From: JBFMHP01 sp040752855
GTDB lineage: Bacteria > Pseudomonadota > Gammaproteobacteria > RBG-16-57-12
DNA: 64,000 bases
Direction of reading: 5' to 3'
NCBI GenBank assembly: GCA_040752855.1
Contig: JBFMHP010000031.1
Location: forward strand, 12,040-76,039
The notes under the pieces: model-generated
Database searches by the model: none
What the model saw: only the letters and a program-made list of their open reading frames with translations
Told to the model about the DNA's origin: nothing
Part shown: positions 54,649 to 63,887 of the stretch, in pieces
Layout of the letters: each line of letters begins with the position of its first letter
Position numbering within the stretch: position 1 is the stretch's first letter
Translations under genes and position numbers: made by a program

Positions 54649-57600
54649 GTGAAATTACCTGAAGATCACTACTGGCACAAAGACGCCATCGTCTATCAGT
54701 TGCATGTGCGCGCCTACTACGACAGCAATGGCGATGGCATCGGCGATTTTGCTGGACTGAGCACCAAGCTCGACTATCTCAAGGACTTGGGTGTCACCGC
54801 GCTGTGGTTGCTGCCGTTCTATCCTTCACCCCTGCGCGATGACGGCTACGACATCGCGGATTATCGCGGTGTGCATCCCGATTACGGCACTCTCGCCGAT
54901 TTCCGCCATTTTCTGCGCGAGGCACACAAGCGCGGCCTCAGGGTCATTACCGAGTTGGTCATCAATCATACCTCTGACCAACACCCGTGGTTTCAGGCGG
55001 CGCGTGCGGCGGCGCCGGGCTCGACCAAACGCGACTACTACGTATGGAGCGAAACGGCCATGCGTTATGAAGGGGCGCGTATCATCTTCACCGATTACGA
55101 GAAATCCAATTGGGCTTGGGACGATACGGCAAAGGCCTATTATTGGCATCGTTTTTTTTCCCACCAACCCGATCTCAATTTTGATAATCCGCATGTGGTA
55201 AGAGCGGTGCTGCGCGCCATGAATTTTTGGTTGGATGTGGGGGTCGATGGGCTACGCTTGGATGCCATTCCCTATCTTATCGAGCGCGAAGGTACCAATT
55301 GCGAGAATCTTCCCGAGACCCACGCCGTGATCAAACATCTGCGCGCCGAACTGGATCGCCGCTACACGGATCGGATCTTTCTTGCCGAGGCCAATCAGTG
55401 GCCGGAAGACGTGCGCGAGTATTTCGGTGACGGCGACGAGTGCCACATGGCCTTCCATTTTCCGCTCATGCCGCGCATCTTCATGGCCATCGCGCAGGAG
55501 GACCGCCACCCCATCACAGAGATTATGGCGCAGACCCCGGAAATACCGGAAAACTGCCAGTGGGCGATCTTTCTGCGCAATCATGACGAACTGACCCTGG
55601 AGATGGTCACCGATCGTGAACGCGATTACATGTACGATGTCTACGCGACCGACCCGCGCGCCCGCCTCAATCTTGGCATCCGGCGCCGGCTGGCGCCGCT
55701 GATGGACAACGACCGGGCCAAGATCGAACTGCTCAACAGCGTGCTACTGTCGATGCCCGGGACACCGATCATTTATTACGGCGATGAAATAGGGATGGGC
55801 GACAACATCTATCTCGGCGATCGCAACGGTGTGCGCACGCCCATGCAATGGGGCCCGGACCGCAATGCGGGTTTCTCGCGGACCGATCCGCAGCGGCTGT
55901 ATCTGCCACCCATTATGGATCCGGTGTTCGGTTATGAGGCACTGAATGTTGAGGCGCAAAGCCGCAATGCCAGTTCATTGCTTAATTGGATGCGGCGCTT
56001 GATCGCCACGCGTGCGGCACACAAGGCCTTCGGGCGCGGCGGCATCACGTTTTTGCGGCCGGGCAATCGCAAGATATTGGCCTATGTGCGCGAGCACCAC
56101 GATGAAGTCATACTCTGCGTGGTCAATCTTTCACGCAGCGCCCAGCCGGTGGAATTGGACTTGGCGGCGTACAAAGGACGGGTGCTGGTGGAGTTGCTGG
56201 GTCGCTCGGTGTTTCCCGCCATCGGCGAACTGCCTTATTTGCTGAGTTTGCCGCGCTATGGGTTTTACTGGTTTCGACTGGCCGCCGATGTGGATGCGCC
56301 GGTTTGGCATGTTGACAAGCTGCCGCGCGAGGAGTTGCCGGTACTGGTGCTGCCCGAGGGGCTGCTGGCGGTGTTCATGGCCAAGGCCGCCGGCGAGGTG
56401 CGCGATGTGCTCGCGCACAAGACTGTCGAGCAATTGAAGAGCGTGGTGCTGCCGGGTTTTCTCACCGCGCAGGGTTGGTTCGCTGGCAAGGGCAGACAGA
56501 TTGCCGGGATAGCGCTGGAGGTGAATCGCGAATGGCGCGGACCGGAGGGACGGGAATGGCTGCCTGTGCTGATCAAGGTTACATTCACGACCGGTGCGAC
56601 ACAGAGTTATTTTCTGCCACTGGGCTTGTTGCTCGATCAGGCCGCTGAGCGACAATACCACCTCCTGTCACCGTGGATGCTGGCCAAGGTCCGACAGCGC
56701 GCCAAGGTGGGCATGCTCTACGACGCGCTGGGCGAGGATGCCTTTTGCAGCCTGCTGCTCGACACCATCGTCCGGTCTGGCCGCCTGCCGTTTGCCGCCG
56801 GAGAGATGGTGTTTATGAGGGCGGCGGCATGTCCCGATTTGCCGGCCGTGTTGCCGGTGGCGCGACCGGGCTTGGAGCAGAGCAATACTTCGCTCGTCTT
56901 CGGCGAGCAAGTCGTTCTCAAGGTCTACCGTCGTGTGCAGGAAGGCATCAATCCTGAATTGGAGATGGGGCGTTTTCTGAGTGAGATCTCGCCTTGCCCC
57001 AACATCGCACCCTTGGCGGGCGCCATGGAATATCACAGTCACGGCACCGTCACCGCCATCGGGGTGATGCACCGTTATATACCCAACCAGGGCAGTGCCT
57101 GGCATTACACGCGCGATTATCTCGATCGCTATTTCACTTTGTGCATCGAGGAGCCTGATCGCGCCCATGAACAGGATGTCCATGCACTCTATCTTGAGCA
57201 GATGGCCACGCTGGGCCGGCGCAGCGGAGAACTGCATCGCGCCCTCGCGGTGAACACCGGCAATCCGGCCTTCGATCCCGAGCCGCTTTCTGCACGAGAT
57301 CTCGCTGTGCAATCTGATCGGATCCGCGAACTCCTCGTCACGGTGTTCGACAAGCTGGAAAAGGAATACCAAAGTTTTCCGGCGCATCTGTATGGCACGT
57401 GCGAGCATCTGCTCGGCGCGCGCGTCCACGCCATGGAGGTGGCGTTGCGGCCGGTGGCCGGCGAGCAGGTACTGTACAAGACGCGCATCCATGGCAATTT
57501 TCATCTCGGCCAGGTGTTGATCACGCACAACGACTTCGTCATCACCGATTTTGAAGGCGATCCCGATCGTCCCCTGGAAGAGCGGCGCGCGAAGTATTCG

Positions 57601-57954
57601 CCCCTTAAGGATGTGGCGGGGCTGCGTTATTCATTGGAGGCTGCAGCGGTGACGGCGTTGCACCGCCATCTTGCCGAGCGTCCCGATCATCGCGACTTGC
57701 TGGAGCCGTTGGCGCGCGCATGGCGAGACGCAGCGCTGGCAGCCTTTTCAGGCGGCTACCGCGCTGCGATGACCGGCTGCGTTTCATTTCCGGTCGAAGC
57801 GGGGCAGGTTCAAGCGGTAACGGAACGACACTTATTGGATAAGGCGCTGGAGGAAGTGGGCGCCGCGCTGGCAGGGCGCGTGAGCGAGTTGGAGACGGCG
57901 CTGCGGATCTTGCTCGACATGCTTGAGATTAGACCGGTTTCTGAATCCCTGTGA
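54649..57954 (+). CDS. treS: trehalose synthase-maltokinase fusion (TreS-Mak)
   Basis: Bifunctional 1101-residue enzyme. Residues 1-540 are TreS (GH13), which interconverts maltose and trehalose: Asp205 in GVDGLRLDAI, Glu247 in FLAEANQWP and Asp313 in FLRNHDELT are all present. Residues from about 590 are the maltokinase that makes maltose-1-phosphate for GlgE, starting near GFLTAQGWFAGKGRQI. Its kinase loop reads IHGNFHLGQVL (Asn950), where an HGD with a catalytic Asp is expected, so the kinase may be inactive; the later DFEGDP metal motif is intact. GTG start at 54649. glgE is not in the window. Confidence 0.94.
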   Translation: MKLPEDHYWHKDAIVYQLHVRAYYDSNGDGIGDFAGLSTKLDYLKDLGVTALWLLPFYPSPLRDDGYDIADYRGVHPDYGTLADFRHFLREAHKRGLRVITELVINHTSDQHPWFQAARAAAPGSTKRDYYVWSETAMRYEGARIIFTDYEKSNWAWDDTAKAYYWHRFFSHQPDLNFDNPHVVRAVLRAMNFWLDVGVDGLRLDAIPYLIEREGTNCENLPETHAVIKHLRAELDRRYTDRIFLAEANQWPEDVREYFGDGDECHMAFHFPLMPRIFMAIAQEDRHPITEIMAQTPEIPENCQWAIFLRNHDELTLEMVTDRERDYMYDVYATDPRARLNLGIRRRLAPLMDNDRAKIELLNSVLLSMPGTPIIYYGDEIGMGDNIYLGDRNGVRTPMQWGPDRNAGFSRTDPQRLYLPPIMDPVFGYEALNVEAQSRNASSLLNWMRRLIATRAAHKAFGRGGITFLRPGNRKILAYVREHHDEVILCVVNLSRSAQPVELDLAAYKGRVLVELLGRSVFPAIGELPYLLSLPRYGFYWFRLAADVDAPVWHVDKLPREELPVLVLPEGLLAVFMAKAAGEVRDVLAHKTVEQLKSVVLPGFLTAQGWFAGKGRQIAGIALEVNREWRGPEGREWLPVLIKVTFTTGATQSYFLPLGLLLDQAAERQYHLLSPWMLAKVRQRAKVGMLYDALGEDAFCSLLLDTIVRSGRLPFAAGEMVFMRAAACPDLPAVLPVARPGLEQSNTSLVFGEQVVLKVYRRVQEGINPELEMGRFLSEISPCPNIAPLAGAMEYHSHGTVTAIGVMHRYIPNQGSAWHYTRDYLDRYFTLCIEEPDRAHEQDVHALYLEQMATLGRRSGELHRALAVNTGNPAFDPEPLSARDLAVQSDRIRELLVTVFDKLEKEYQSFPAHLYGTCEHLLGARVHAMEVALRPVAGEQVLYKTRIHGNFHLGQVLITHNDFVITDFEGDPDRPLEERRAKYSPLKDVAGLRYSLEAAAVTALHRHLAERPDHRDLLEPLARAWRDAALAAFSGGYRAAMTGCVSFPVEAGQVQAVTERHLLDKALEEVGAALAGRVSELETALRILLDMLEIRPVSESL

Positions 57955-57978
57955 GGCAATGCTATATTTGGCCCGCGA

Positions 57979-58129
57979 GTGGTTGCCTTAGTGCTGGCCG
58001 GCGGCATGGGCAAGCGCATTTATCCGCTGGCACGATCCAGGCGTGGTACTGGATCGCTACAATGTTACCGAGTCGGGCAGGGGCATCGGCTTTGATCCGG
58101 AAGCGGATCGCCTGTACCGCGTGCTCTGA
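57979..58129 (+). pseudogene. glgC: glgC remnant (ADP-glucose pyrophosphorylase) with internal deletion
   Basis: From 57979 the frame reads VVALVLAGGMGKRIYPLAR, the nucleotide-binding start of GlgC (LAGG.G.RLYPL). About 20 codons on, in another frame, comes VLDRYNVTESGRGIGFDPEADRLYRVL (given only in part as a family match), ending at TGA 58127-58129, which resembles the C-terminal IGFDPEADR region of GlgC. Over 1 kb that should lie between is missing. The join is near 58035. It lies right after treS, where a glycogen gene would be at home. Confidence 0.6.
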
Positions 58130-58441
58130 GAATTCCAGGATGGAATTATTCAGATCTTCCTGAGTATGTCTCGAATCTAGGAATTCGACGCAAAACGGGC
58201 TATACAGAAATACAGACAAAACCACATTCCAGCGCAAGCTCAGCTTGTTATCCGCCGCTGGCGTTACCGAAAAGATTGGCGAGATGAAGCACTTGGCACT
58301 CATTTGAGCAATCGATCCTTCTGCCGCGCAGTCTTACTGAATGCAAATCCGCGGTGGATTGGTCAAGGGGCGTCGGGCGCCTGTTGGTTACACCCATGCT
58401 CATCGCAGTGAATTTCTGAACAGATTCGTGGAGAGATAACG
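58130..58441. other. non-coding stretch before treZ
   Basis: About 310 bases following the glgC remnant, less GC-rich than its surroundings. I see no open frame of substance, RNA or repeat. It may be degraded coding DNA left by the same rearrangement. Confidence 0.4.
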
Positions 58442-60280
58442 GTGGTGAGGACAATACACCGCATGCCCTTCGGCGCGCAGCTTACCGAGAAGAACGAGGT
58501 GCGCTTTCGTCTGTGGGCGCCGTCGGCGCAGCGCGTCATGCTCCTGATCGACAATGACGCGCCGGTGCCGATGCAAGCGTTGCAAGCAGGATGGTATGAG
58601 TGCATAAGCGCGCGGGCGCACCCGGGCAGTCGCTATCGCTATCAGATTGACGAAGGACAGTGGGTGCCCGATCCCGCCTCGCGTTTCAATCCGGATGACG
58701 TCCACGGCGCCAGTCAGGTGATTGACGCCGCATCCTTCGATTGGCAGGACAGCGCATGGCGAGGGCGCCCGTGGGAGGAGGCGGTGATCTATGAGGTCCA
58801 TGTCGGCACGTTCACGCCCCAGGGCACGTTCGCCGCGCTTGAACAACGGCTGGACTATCTTGCGGATCTTGGCATCACCGCCATCGAGCTGATGCCGGTG
58901 GCGGATTTCCCCGGTCGCTGCAATTGGGGCTACGATGGCGCCTTGCTCTTCGCGCCGGACAGCACATACGGCACACCCGATGATCTCAAACGGCTGGTGC
59001 AGAGCGCACACCGCCGCGGTCTGATGATGTTGCTGGACGTGGTGTACAACCATTTTGGGCCGGATGGCAATTACCTTCATCTGTGTGCGCCGCAGTTTTT
59101 CACCGACCATCACCACACGCCTTGGGGTGCGGCGGTCAATTTCGATGACAGGGCCAATCGTCCCGTGCGCGAATTTTACATCCACAATGCACTCTATTGG
59201 CTGGAAGAGTATCACTTCGACGGTCTGCGGCTGGACGCGGTCCATGCGATGCTCGATGACAGCCGGCCACACATCTTGGAAGAGATTGCGCAGACGGTAC
59301 GCGCAACGCTCGGCCAGGATCGTCACATCCATCTCATATTGGAAAATGACCACAACGCTGCTCGCTATCTGGAGCGCAGACGCGACGGCGCTATGGTGTA
59401 CTACGATGCGCAGTGGAATGACGATGCGCACCATGCCCTGCATGTATTGCTTACTGGCGAGCAAGACGGCTATTACGCCGACTACGCTGATCATCCGCTC
59501 GCTCATCTGGGACGATGCCTGACCGAAGGCTTTTCCTATCAAGGCGAGCCATCCGGTTACCGCCGGGGAGAACGGCGCGGTGAATCGAGCGCTCATCTGC
59601 CACCGACGGCGTTCGTGTCATTTTTGCAAAATCACGATCAGGTCGGGAATCGCGCCTTTGGTGAACGCCTTGCCGTGCTTGTAGTGCCGCAGGCTTTGCA
59701 TGCGGCAACCGCCTTGGTGTTGCTCGCGCCATCACCTCCGCTTTTATTCATGGGTGAGGAGTGGGGCGCGCGCGAACCGTTTCTGTTTTTTTGCGACTTC
59801 GGTGCCGATCTAGCCCGAGGTGTGACGGAAGGTCGGCGCAGGGATTTTGCGCGTTTCGAGCGCTTTCGCGATCCAGTGGCGCACGCAGCGATCCCCGATC
59901 CGTGCGCTGCGCAGACCTTTGAACGCTCGCGGCTGGATTGGTCGGCGCAGGAGCGCGTGCCGCACCGCCAGTGGCTGGCGCGGTATCGACACTTGCTGGC
60001 GCTGCGGCAGCGTCTCATCGTGCCGCGACTGCGCGGCGCCAGGGCCGACGGATATCGTGTGCTTGCGTCGCGTGCGCTGTGCGCAGCGTGGCGACTCGGC
60101 GATGGCGCGCGGCTTTCGGTCTATGCCAATCTGAGCGGCGAATCGATTTTGGTGAGCGAGGCGCCGGCATGCTCGCCGGTCTATTGCTGTGCTGAGGAAG
60201 CGGCGACGCAGTTGTGTTCCGGTGTATTGCCCGCATGGTCGGTGATTTGGTTTCTGGAGGGGCACGATGATGCATCTTGA
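58442..60280 (+). CDS. treZ: malto-oligosyltrehalose trehalohydrolase
   Basis: Releases trehalose from maltooligosyl-trehalose. The 612-residue product has an N-terminal E-set domain (FGAQLTEKNEVRFRLWAPSA), then a GH13 barrel with DVVYNHFGPDGNYL, FDGLRLDAVHAM (Asp265), LILENDHNA (Glu301, typical of TreZ) and FLQNHDQVGNRAFGERL (Asp399). It starts at GTG 58442 after GGAGAG and overlaps the next gene by 14 bases. Its substrate would come from the TreY part of that gene. Confidence 0.95.
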   Translation: MVRTIHRMPFGAQLTEKNEVRFRLWAPSAQRVMLLIDNDAPVPMQALQAGWYECISARAHPGSRYRYQIDEGQWVPDPASRFNPDDVHGASQVIDAASFDWQDSAWRGRPWEEAVIYEVHVGTFTPQGTFAALEQRLDYLADLGITAIELMPVADFPGRCNWGYDGALLFAPDSTYGTPDDLKRLVQSAHRRGLMMLLDVVYNHFGPDGNYLHLCAPQFFTDHHHTPWGAAVNFDDRANRPVREFYIHNALYWLEEYHFDGLRLDAVHAMLDDSRPHILEEIAQTVRATLGQDRHIHLILENDHNAARYLERRRDGAMVYYDAQWNDDAHHALHVLLTGEQDGYYADYADHPLAHLGRCLTEGFSYQGEPSGYRRGERRGESSAHLPPTAFVSFLQNHDQVGNRAFGERLAVLVVPQALHAATALVLLAPSPPLLFMGEEWGAREPFLFFCDFGADLARGVTEGRRRDFARFERFRDPVAHAAIPDPCAAQTFERSRLDWSAQERVPHRQWLARYRHLLALRQRLIVPRLRGARADGYRVLASRALCAAWRLGDGARLSVYANLSGESILVSEAPACSPVYCCAEEAATQLCSGVLPAWSVIWFLEGHDDAS

Positions 60281-63200
60281 GCCGCTCGCCAAGTTGGCTG
60301 CACTCGAAGGCATACTGCCGGAATACATCGATAACTGGGGGCGGCGATGCACGACGACATCCCATACTCAGCACGCCTTGCTCAGCGCCATGGGCATCGA
60401 TGCGACCTCGGAGGAGAGGATCGCCTGCGCCATCGAGGAGAGCGAGTCGCGGCCATGGCGCAACGCACTCGAGCCGGTGCGGGTGGTACGGCAGCCCGCG
60501 ACGCTCTGGGTGCGCGTGGTGCTTCAAGATGCGCAGGCCGATGACGAGTTCACGTGGCGCCTGCACCTTGAAGAGGGCGGTGAGCACAGCCGTTCTTTTC
60601 GCCCGTTGCAACTGCCGCGCCTGGAGTCCCGGAAGATTGCAGGCGTGGCATATACCGCCTGCCAACTTGAGTTGCCGATCGAACTTGCGCCGGGCTATCA
60701 CCAATTGGAGCTGTTGCAGGACGGAGTGCTCGTCGCCCGCCAGAGCCTCATCATCGCCCCCGCGCAGTGTTACCAGCCCGCCGCACTGGGCAATACCGGG
60801 CGAATCTGGGGGCCGGCACTGCAACTCTATGCGGTGCGTTCGGAGCGCAATTGGGGCCTGGGCGATTTCACGGATCTGCGCCTGCTGGTCGAACAGTGGG
60901 CGGCGCTGGGAGCGGACATCATCGGTGTCAATCCCTTGCATGCCCTGTTTCCGCATAATCCTGCACACGCCAGTCCCTATAGTCCTTCGAGTCGTCTATT
61001 CCTCAACGTGCTGTATCTCGACGTGGAGGCGATCGCCGATTTCCACGAGAGCGAAGCCGCCCGGGCGATGCTGCTCGATCCGGAATTTCAGATGCGACGG
61101 GAGGCCTTGCGCGCGGCGGAGCTGGTGGATTATCCCGGGGTCGCCGCGCTCAAGCGGCCGATGCTCGAGATGCTCTATAAAAACTTCCGCGAGCGTCACC
61201 TCGCACCGGGCGATGAACGCGCTGCGGCCTTTCGCGCCTTTCGTGAACGCGAAGGCGAGCGGCTCTACCGGCACGCCCTGTTCGAGGCGTTGCAGGAGCA
61301 CTTCCACGCTCGGGACCCGCATGTTTGGGGTTGGCCCGCGTGGCCGGAGGAATATCGGCACCCCGAGGCAAGTGCGGTCACTGAGTTCGCGCGGCAAAAT
61401 CAAGAACGCATCGAGTTCTTTATTTATCTGCAATGGCAGGCGGATTTACAGCTCGGCGCGGTGGGCTGGCGCTCATTGGAGTTGGGATTGGGCGTCGGTG
61501 TTTACTCGGACCTCGCGGTCTCGGTCGACGGCGGCGGTGCGGAGGCTTGGGCCAATCAGGCGCTTTATGCCATCGGTGTGAGCGTGGGTGCGCCGCCGGA
61601 GATCAACAATCAACTCGGACAGGATTGGGGCCTGCCGCCCTTCGTGCCGCGACGGCTGCGCGAAACGGCCTATGCCACATTTATCTCCACGCTGCGGCAC
61701 AACATGCGCCATGCCGGGGCCTTGCGCCTCGATCATGTCATGGGCTTGATGCGGCAATTCTGGGTGCCGGCCGGTGTGCCGCCGGCGCAAGGCGCCTATG
61801 TCAGCTACCCTTTCGAGGATCTGCTGGGCATCCTGGCGCTGGAGAGCCAGCGCAATCGCTGCCTTGTGATCGGCGAGGATCTCGGCACCGTGCCCGAGGA
61901 GGTGCGCGCCGCCCTCGCGGCGATGGACGTGCTTTGTTACCGCGTGCTGATCGATGCCAAGGATGCCGCCGGGAACATTCAATCTCCTGCACAGTATCCA
62001 GTGCAGTCACTCGCGACCGTTGCCACGCATGATATGCCGACCTTGGCGGGTTATTGGGAAGGGCGCGATATTCTGCGGCGCACGGAATTGCGACTGTTTG
62101 GCTCCGAGGAGGCACGCCAAGAGATGGTGGTCAATCGCGCCCGCGAGCGGGCGCAATTGTTGCTCATGCTGGAGCAGGAGGATTTGTTGCCGCAGGGTGT
62201 GACCGTCAATCCGGGTTCACTGCCGGCGGTGACGCCGGAATTCGCGCACGCCGTGCATGTTCATCTCGCCCGCAGCCCGGCCAAGGTGCTGATGGTGCAG
62301 CTCGAGGACATGCTGGGCGTTCTGGATCAAATCAACATACCCTCGACCACGATCCAGCACCCCAATTGGCAGCGCAAATTGCCGGTGAATCTCGAGGCCT
62401 ATGCAAGTGACCGCCGCATTCTATCCGCCGCGGCCGCGTTGCGACAGGCACGGCCGCGCCAACGCGCGGTCCCCCCGCCGTCGCGGGGGCCGCGCATCCC
62501 GTCGGCGACCTATCGATTGCAACTCAACCGCGACTTTACCTTCGTCCAAGCCACGCAGCTTGTCCCTTATCTCGCGCGGCTGGGCATCAGTCATGTCTAT
62601 TGCTCCCCGTATCTCAAGGCGCGCCCCGGCAGTATGCACGGCTATGACATCGTCGATCACAACGCGTTGAACCCCGAGATCGGCAGCCGCGAGGATTTCG
62701 AGGCGTTTTGCAATGCGCTGCATGCGCATAGCATGGGGCAAATCCTGGATATGGTGCCAAATCACATGGGCGTGATGGGGGCTGACAATCCGTGGTGGCT
62801 GGATGTGCTGGAGAACGGTCCGGCATCGCTCTACGCACCGTTTTTCGACATTGACTGGCGGCCTGTCAAGCAAGAGCTCCACGGCAAGGTGTTGTTGCCG
62901 ATACTGGGCAGGCGTTATGGAGAGTCACTGGAAGCGGGTGAACTGCGGCTCGAATTTGACAAGCCGGGCGGTAGCTTCAGTGTGTGGTATCGTCAGCACC
63001 GTTTGCCGATCGCGCCTTGCGAATACCCGCGGCTGTTGCGTCACCGCTACGCCTTGGTGGAGACGCAGCTCGGGCCGGAAAACCCAGAGGCGCAGGAGCT
63101 GGCCAGTTTGGTCACGGCCTTTGAAAACCTGCCGCATCGAGACGTGGTGACGCCGGAGAAAATACAAGAACGCCACCGTGATCGCGAGTTGCTCAAGCGC

Positions 63201-63887
63201 AGGCTGGCGCATCTATGTGATCGCTGCGCCGAAATCGACCGGATGGTGAACGATACGGTCAACGATTGTAACGGCAAAGCAGGTGACCGGGCGTCGTTCG
63301 CGCTGTTGCATGAGTTAATGGAATCCCAAGCCTGGCGTGTGGCTGACTGGCATGTCGCCGCCGATGATATCAACTACCGCCGTTTTTTCGACATCAATGA
63401 TCTCGCCGCCTTGCGCATGGAGGATATTCGGGTATTCGAGGCTACGCATCAATTGGTCTTTGAGCTTGTCGCGCAGGGCAAGGTGGACGGCCTGCGCATT
63501 GATCATCCCGATGGTCTTTACGATCCCGCACAATATTTTCAGCGTCTGCAACAGCGGGCAGGGTTAAGTGTCGCAGGGAACGACGCAGGCCTCGCGCTCT
63601 ATGTCGTGGCTGAGAAGATTCTTGCCGGTCACGAATCCTTGCGCGACGAGTGGGCGATACACGGCACAACGGGCTATGATTTTTGCAATTTGTTGACCCG
63701 CGTGTTCGTCGACCCCGAGAGCGAAAAGACCATCGAGAAGGCTTATCATCAATTCACTCGTGATCGCACCGACTTTGCCGAGCATGTTTATCAGAGCAAG
63801 CGCCTGATCATGAAGCATGCCATGGCCAGTGAGCTGAACGTGTTGGCGGGGCAGTTGAGCCGCGTGTGCGAACTAAGGAACCTCTGA
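60267..63887 (+). CDS. malQ: 4-alpha-glucanotransferase-maltooligosyltrehalose synthase fusion (MalQ-TreY), TreY truncated
   Basis: Residues 1 to about 725 are a complete MalQ (GH77): Asp489 in LRLDHVMGL, Glu537 in VIGEDLGTVP and Asp589 in THDMPTLAG. A Pro/Arg-rich linker leads at about 744 into TreY (IPSATYRLQLNRDF), which has YLKARPGSMHGYDIVDHN, MVPNHMG, Asp1079 in GLRIDHPDG and Glu1116 in VVAEKIL. TreY stops after ASELNVLAGQLSRVCE, about half its usual length, because an insertion-like sequence supplies LRNL and a TGA. The third catalytic Asp region is lost, so TreY activity is unlikely; MalQ could still work. Confidence 0.9.
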   Translation: MMHLEPLAKLAALEGILPEYIDNWGRRCTTTSHTQHALLSAMGIDATSEERIACAIEESESRPWRNALEPVRVVRQPATLWVRVVLQDAQADDEFTWRLHLEEGGEHSRSFRPLQLPRLESRKIAGVAYTACQLELPIELAPGYHQLELLQDGVLVARQSLIIAPAQCYQPAALGNTGRIWGPALQLYAVRSERNWGLGDFTDLRLLVEQWAALGADIIGVNPLHALFPHNPAHASPYSPSSRLFLNVLYLDVEAIADFHESEAARAMLLDPEFQMRREALRAAELVDYPGVAALKRPMLEMLYKNFRERHLAPGDERAAAFRAFREREGERLYRHALFEALQEHFHARDPHVWGWPAWPEEYRHPEASAVTEFARQNQERIEFFIYLQWQADLQLGAVGWRSLELGLGVGVYSDLAVSVDGGGAEAWANQALYAIGVSVGAPPEINNQLGQDWGLPPFVPRRLRETAYATFISTLRHNMRHAGALRLDHVMGLMRQFWVPAGVPPAQGAYVSYPFEDLLGILALESQRNRCLVIGEDLGTVPEEVRAALAAMDVLCYRVLIDAKDAAGNIQSPAQYPVQSLATVATHDMPTLAGYWEGRDILRRTELRLFGSEEARQEMVVNRARERAQLLLMLEQEDLLPQGVTVNPGSLPAVTPEFAHAVHVHLARSPAKVLMVQLEDMLGVLDQINIPSTTIQHPNWQRKLPVNLEAYASDRRILSAAAALRQARPRQRAVPPPSRGPRIPSATYRLQLNRDFTFVQATQLVPYLARLGISHVYCSPYLKARPGSMHGYDIVDHNALNPEIGSREDFEAFCNALHAHSMGQILDMVPNHMGVMGADNPWWLDVLENGPASLYAPFFDIDWRPVKQELHGKVLLPILGRRYGESLEAGELRLEFDKPGGSFSVWYRQHRLPIAPCEYPRLLRHRYALVETQLGPENPEAQELASLVTAFENLPHRDVVTPEKIQERHRDRELLKRRLAHLCDRCAEIDRMVNDTVNDCNGKAGDRASFALLHELMESQAWRVADWHVAADDINYRRFFDINDLAALRMEDIRVFEATHQLVFELVAQGKVDGLRIDHPDGLYDPAQYFQRLQQRAGLSVAGNDAGLALYVVAEKILAGHESLRDEWAIHGTTGYDFCNLLTRVFVDPESEKTIEKAYHQFTRDRTDFAEHVYQSKRLIMKHAMASELNVLAGQLSRVCELRNL

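Noticed and set aside
58400..59596. 398-codon open frame antisense to treZ
   Set aside because: Composition is that of a reverse-complement shadow, and it runs over the treZ start region.
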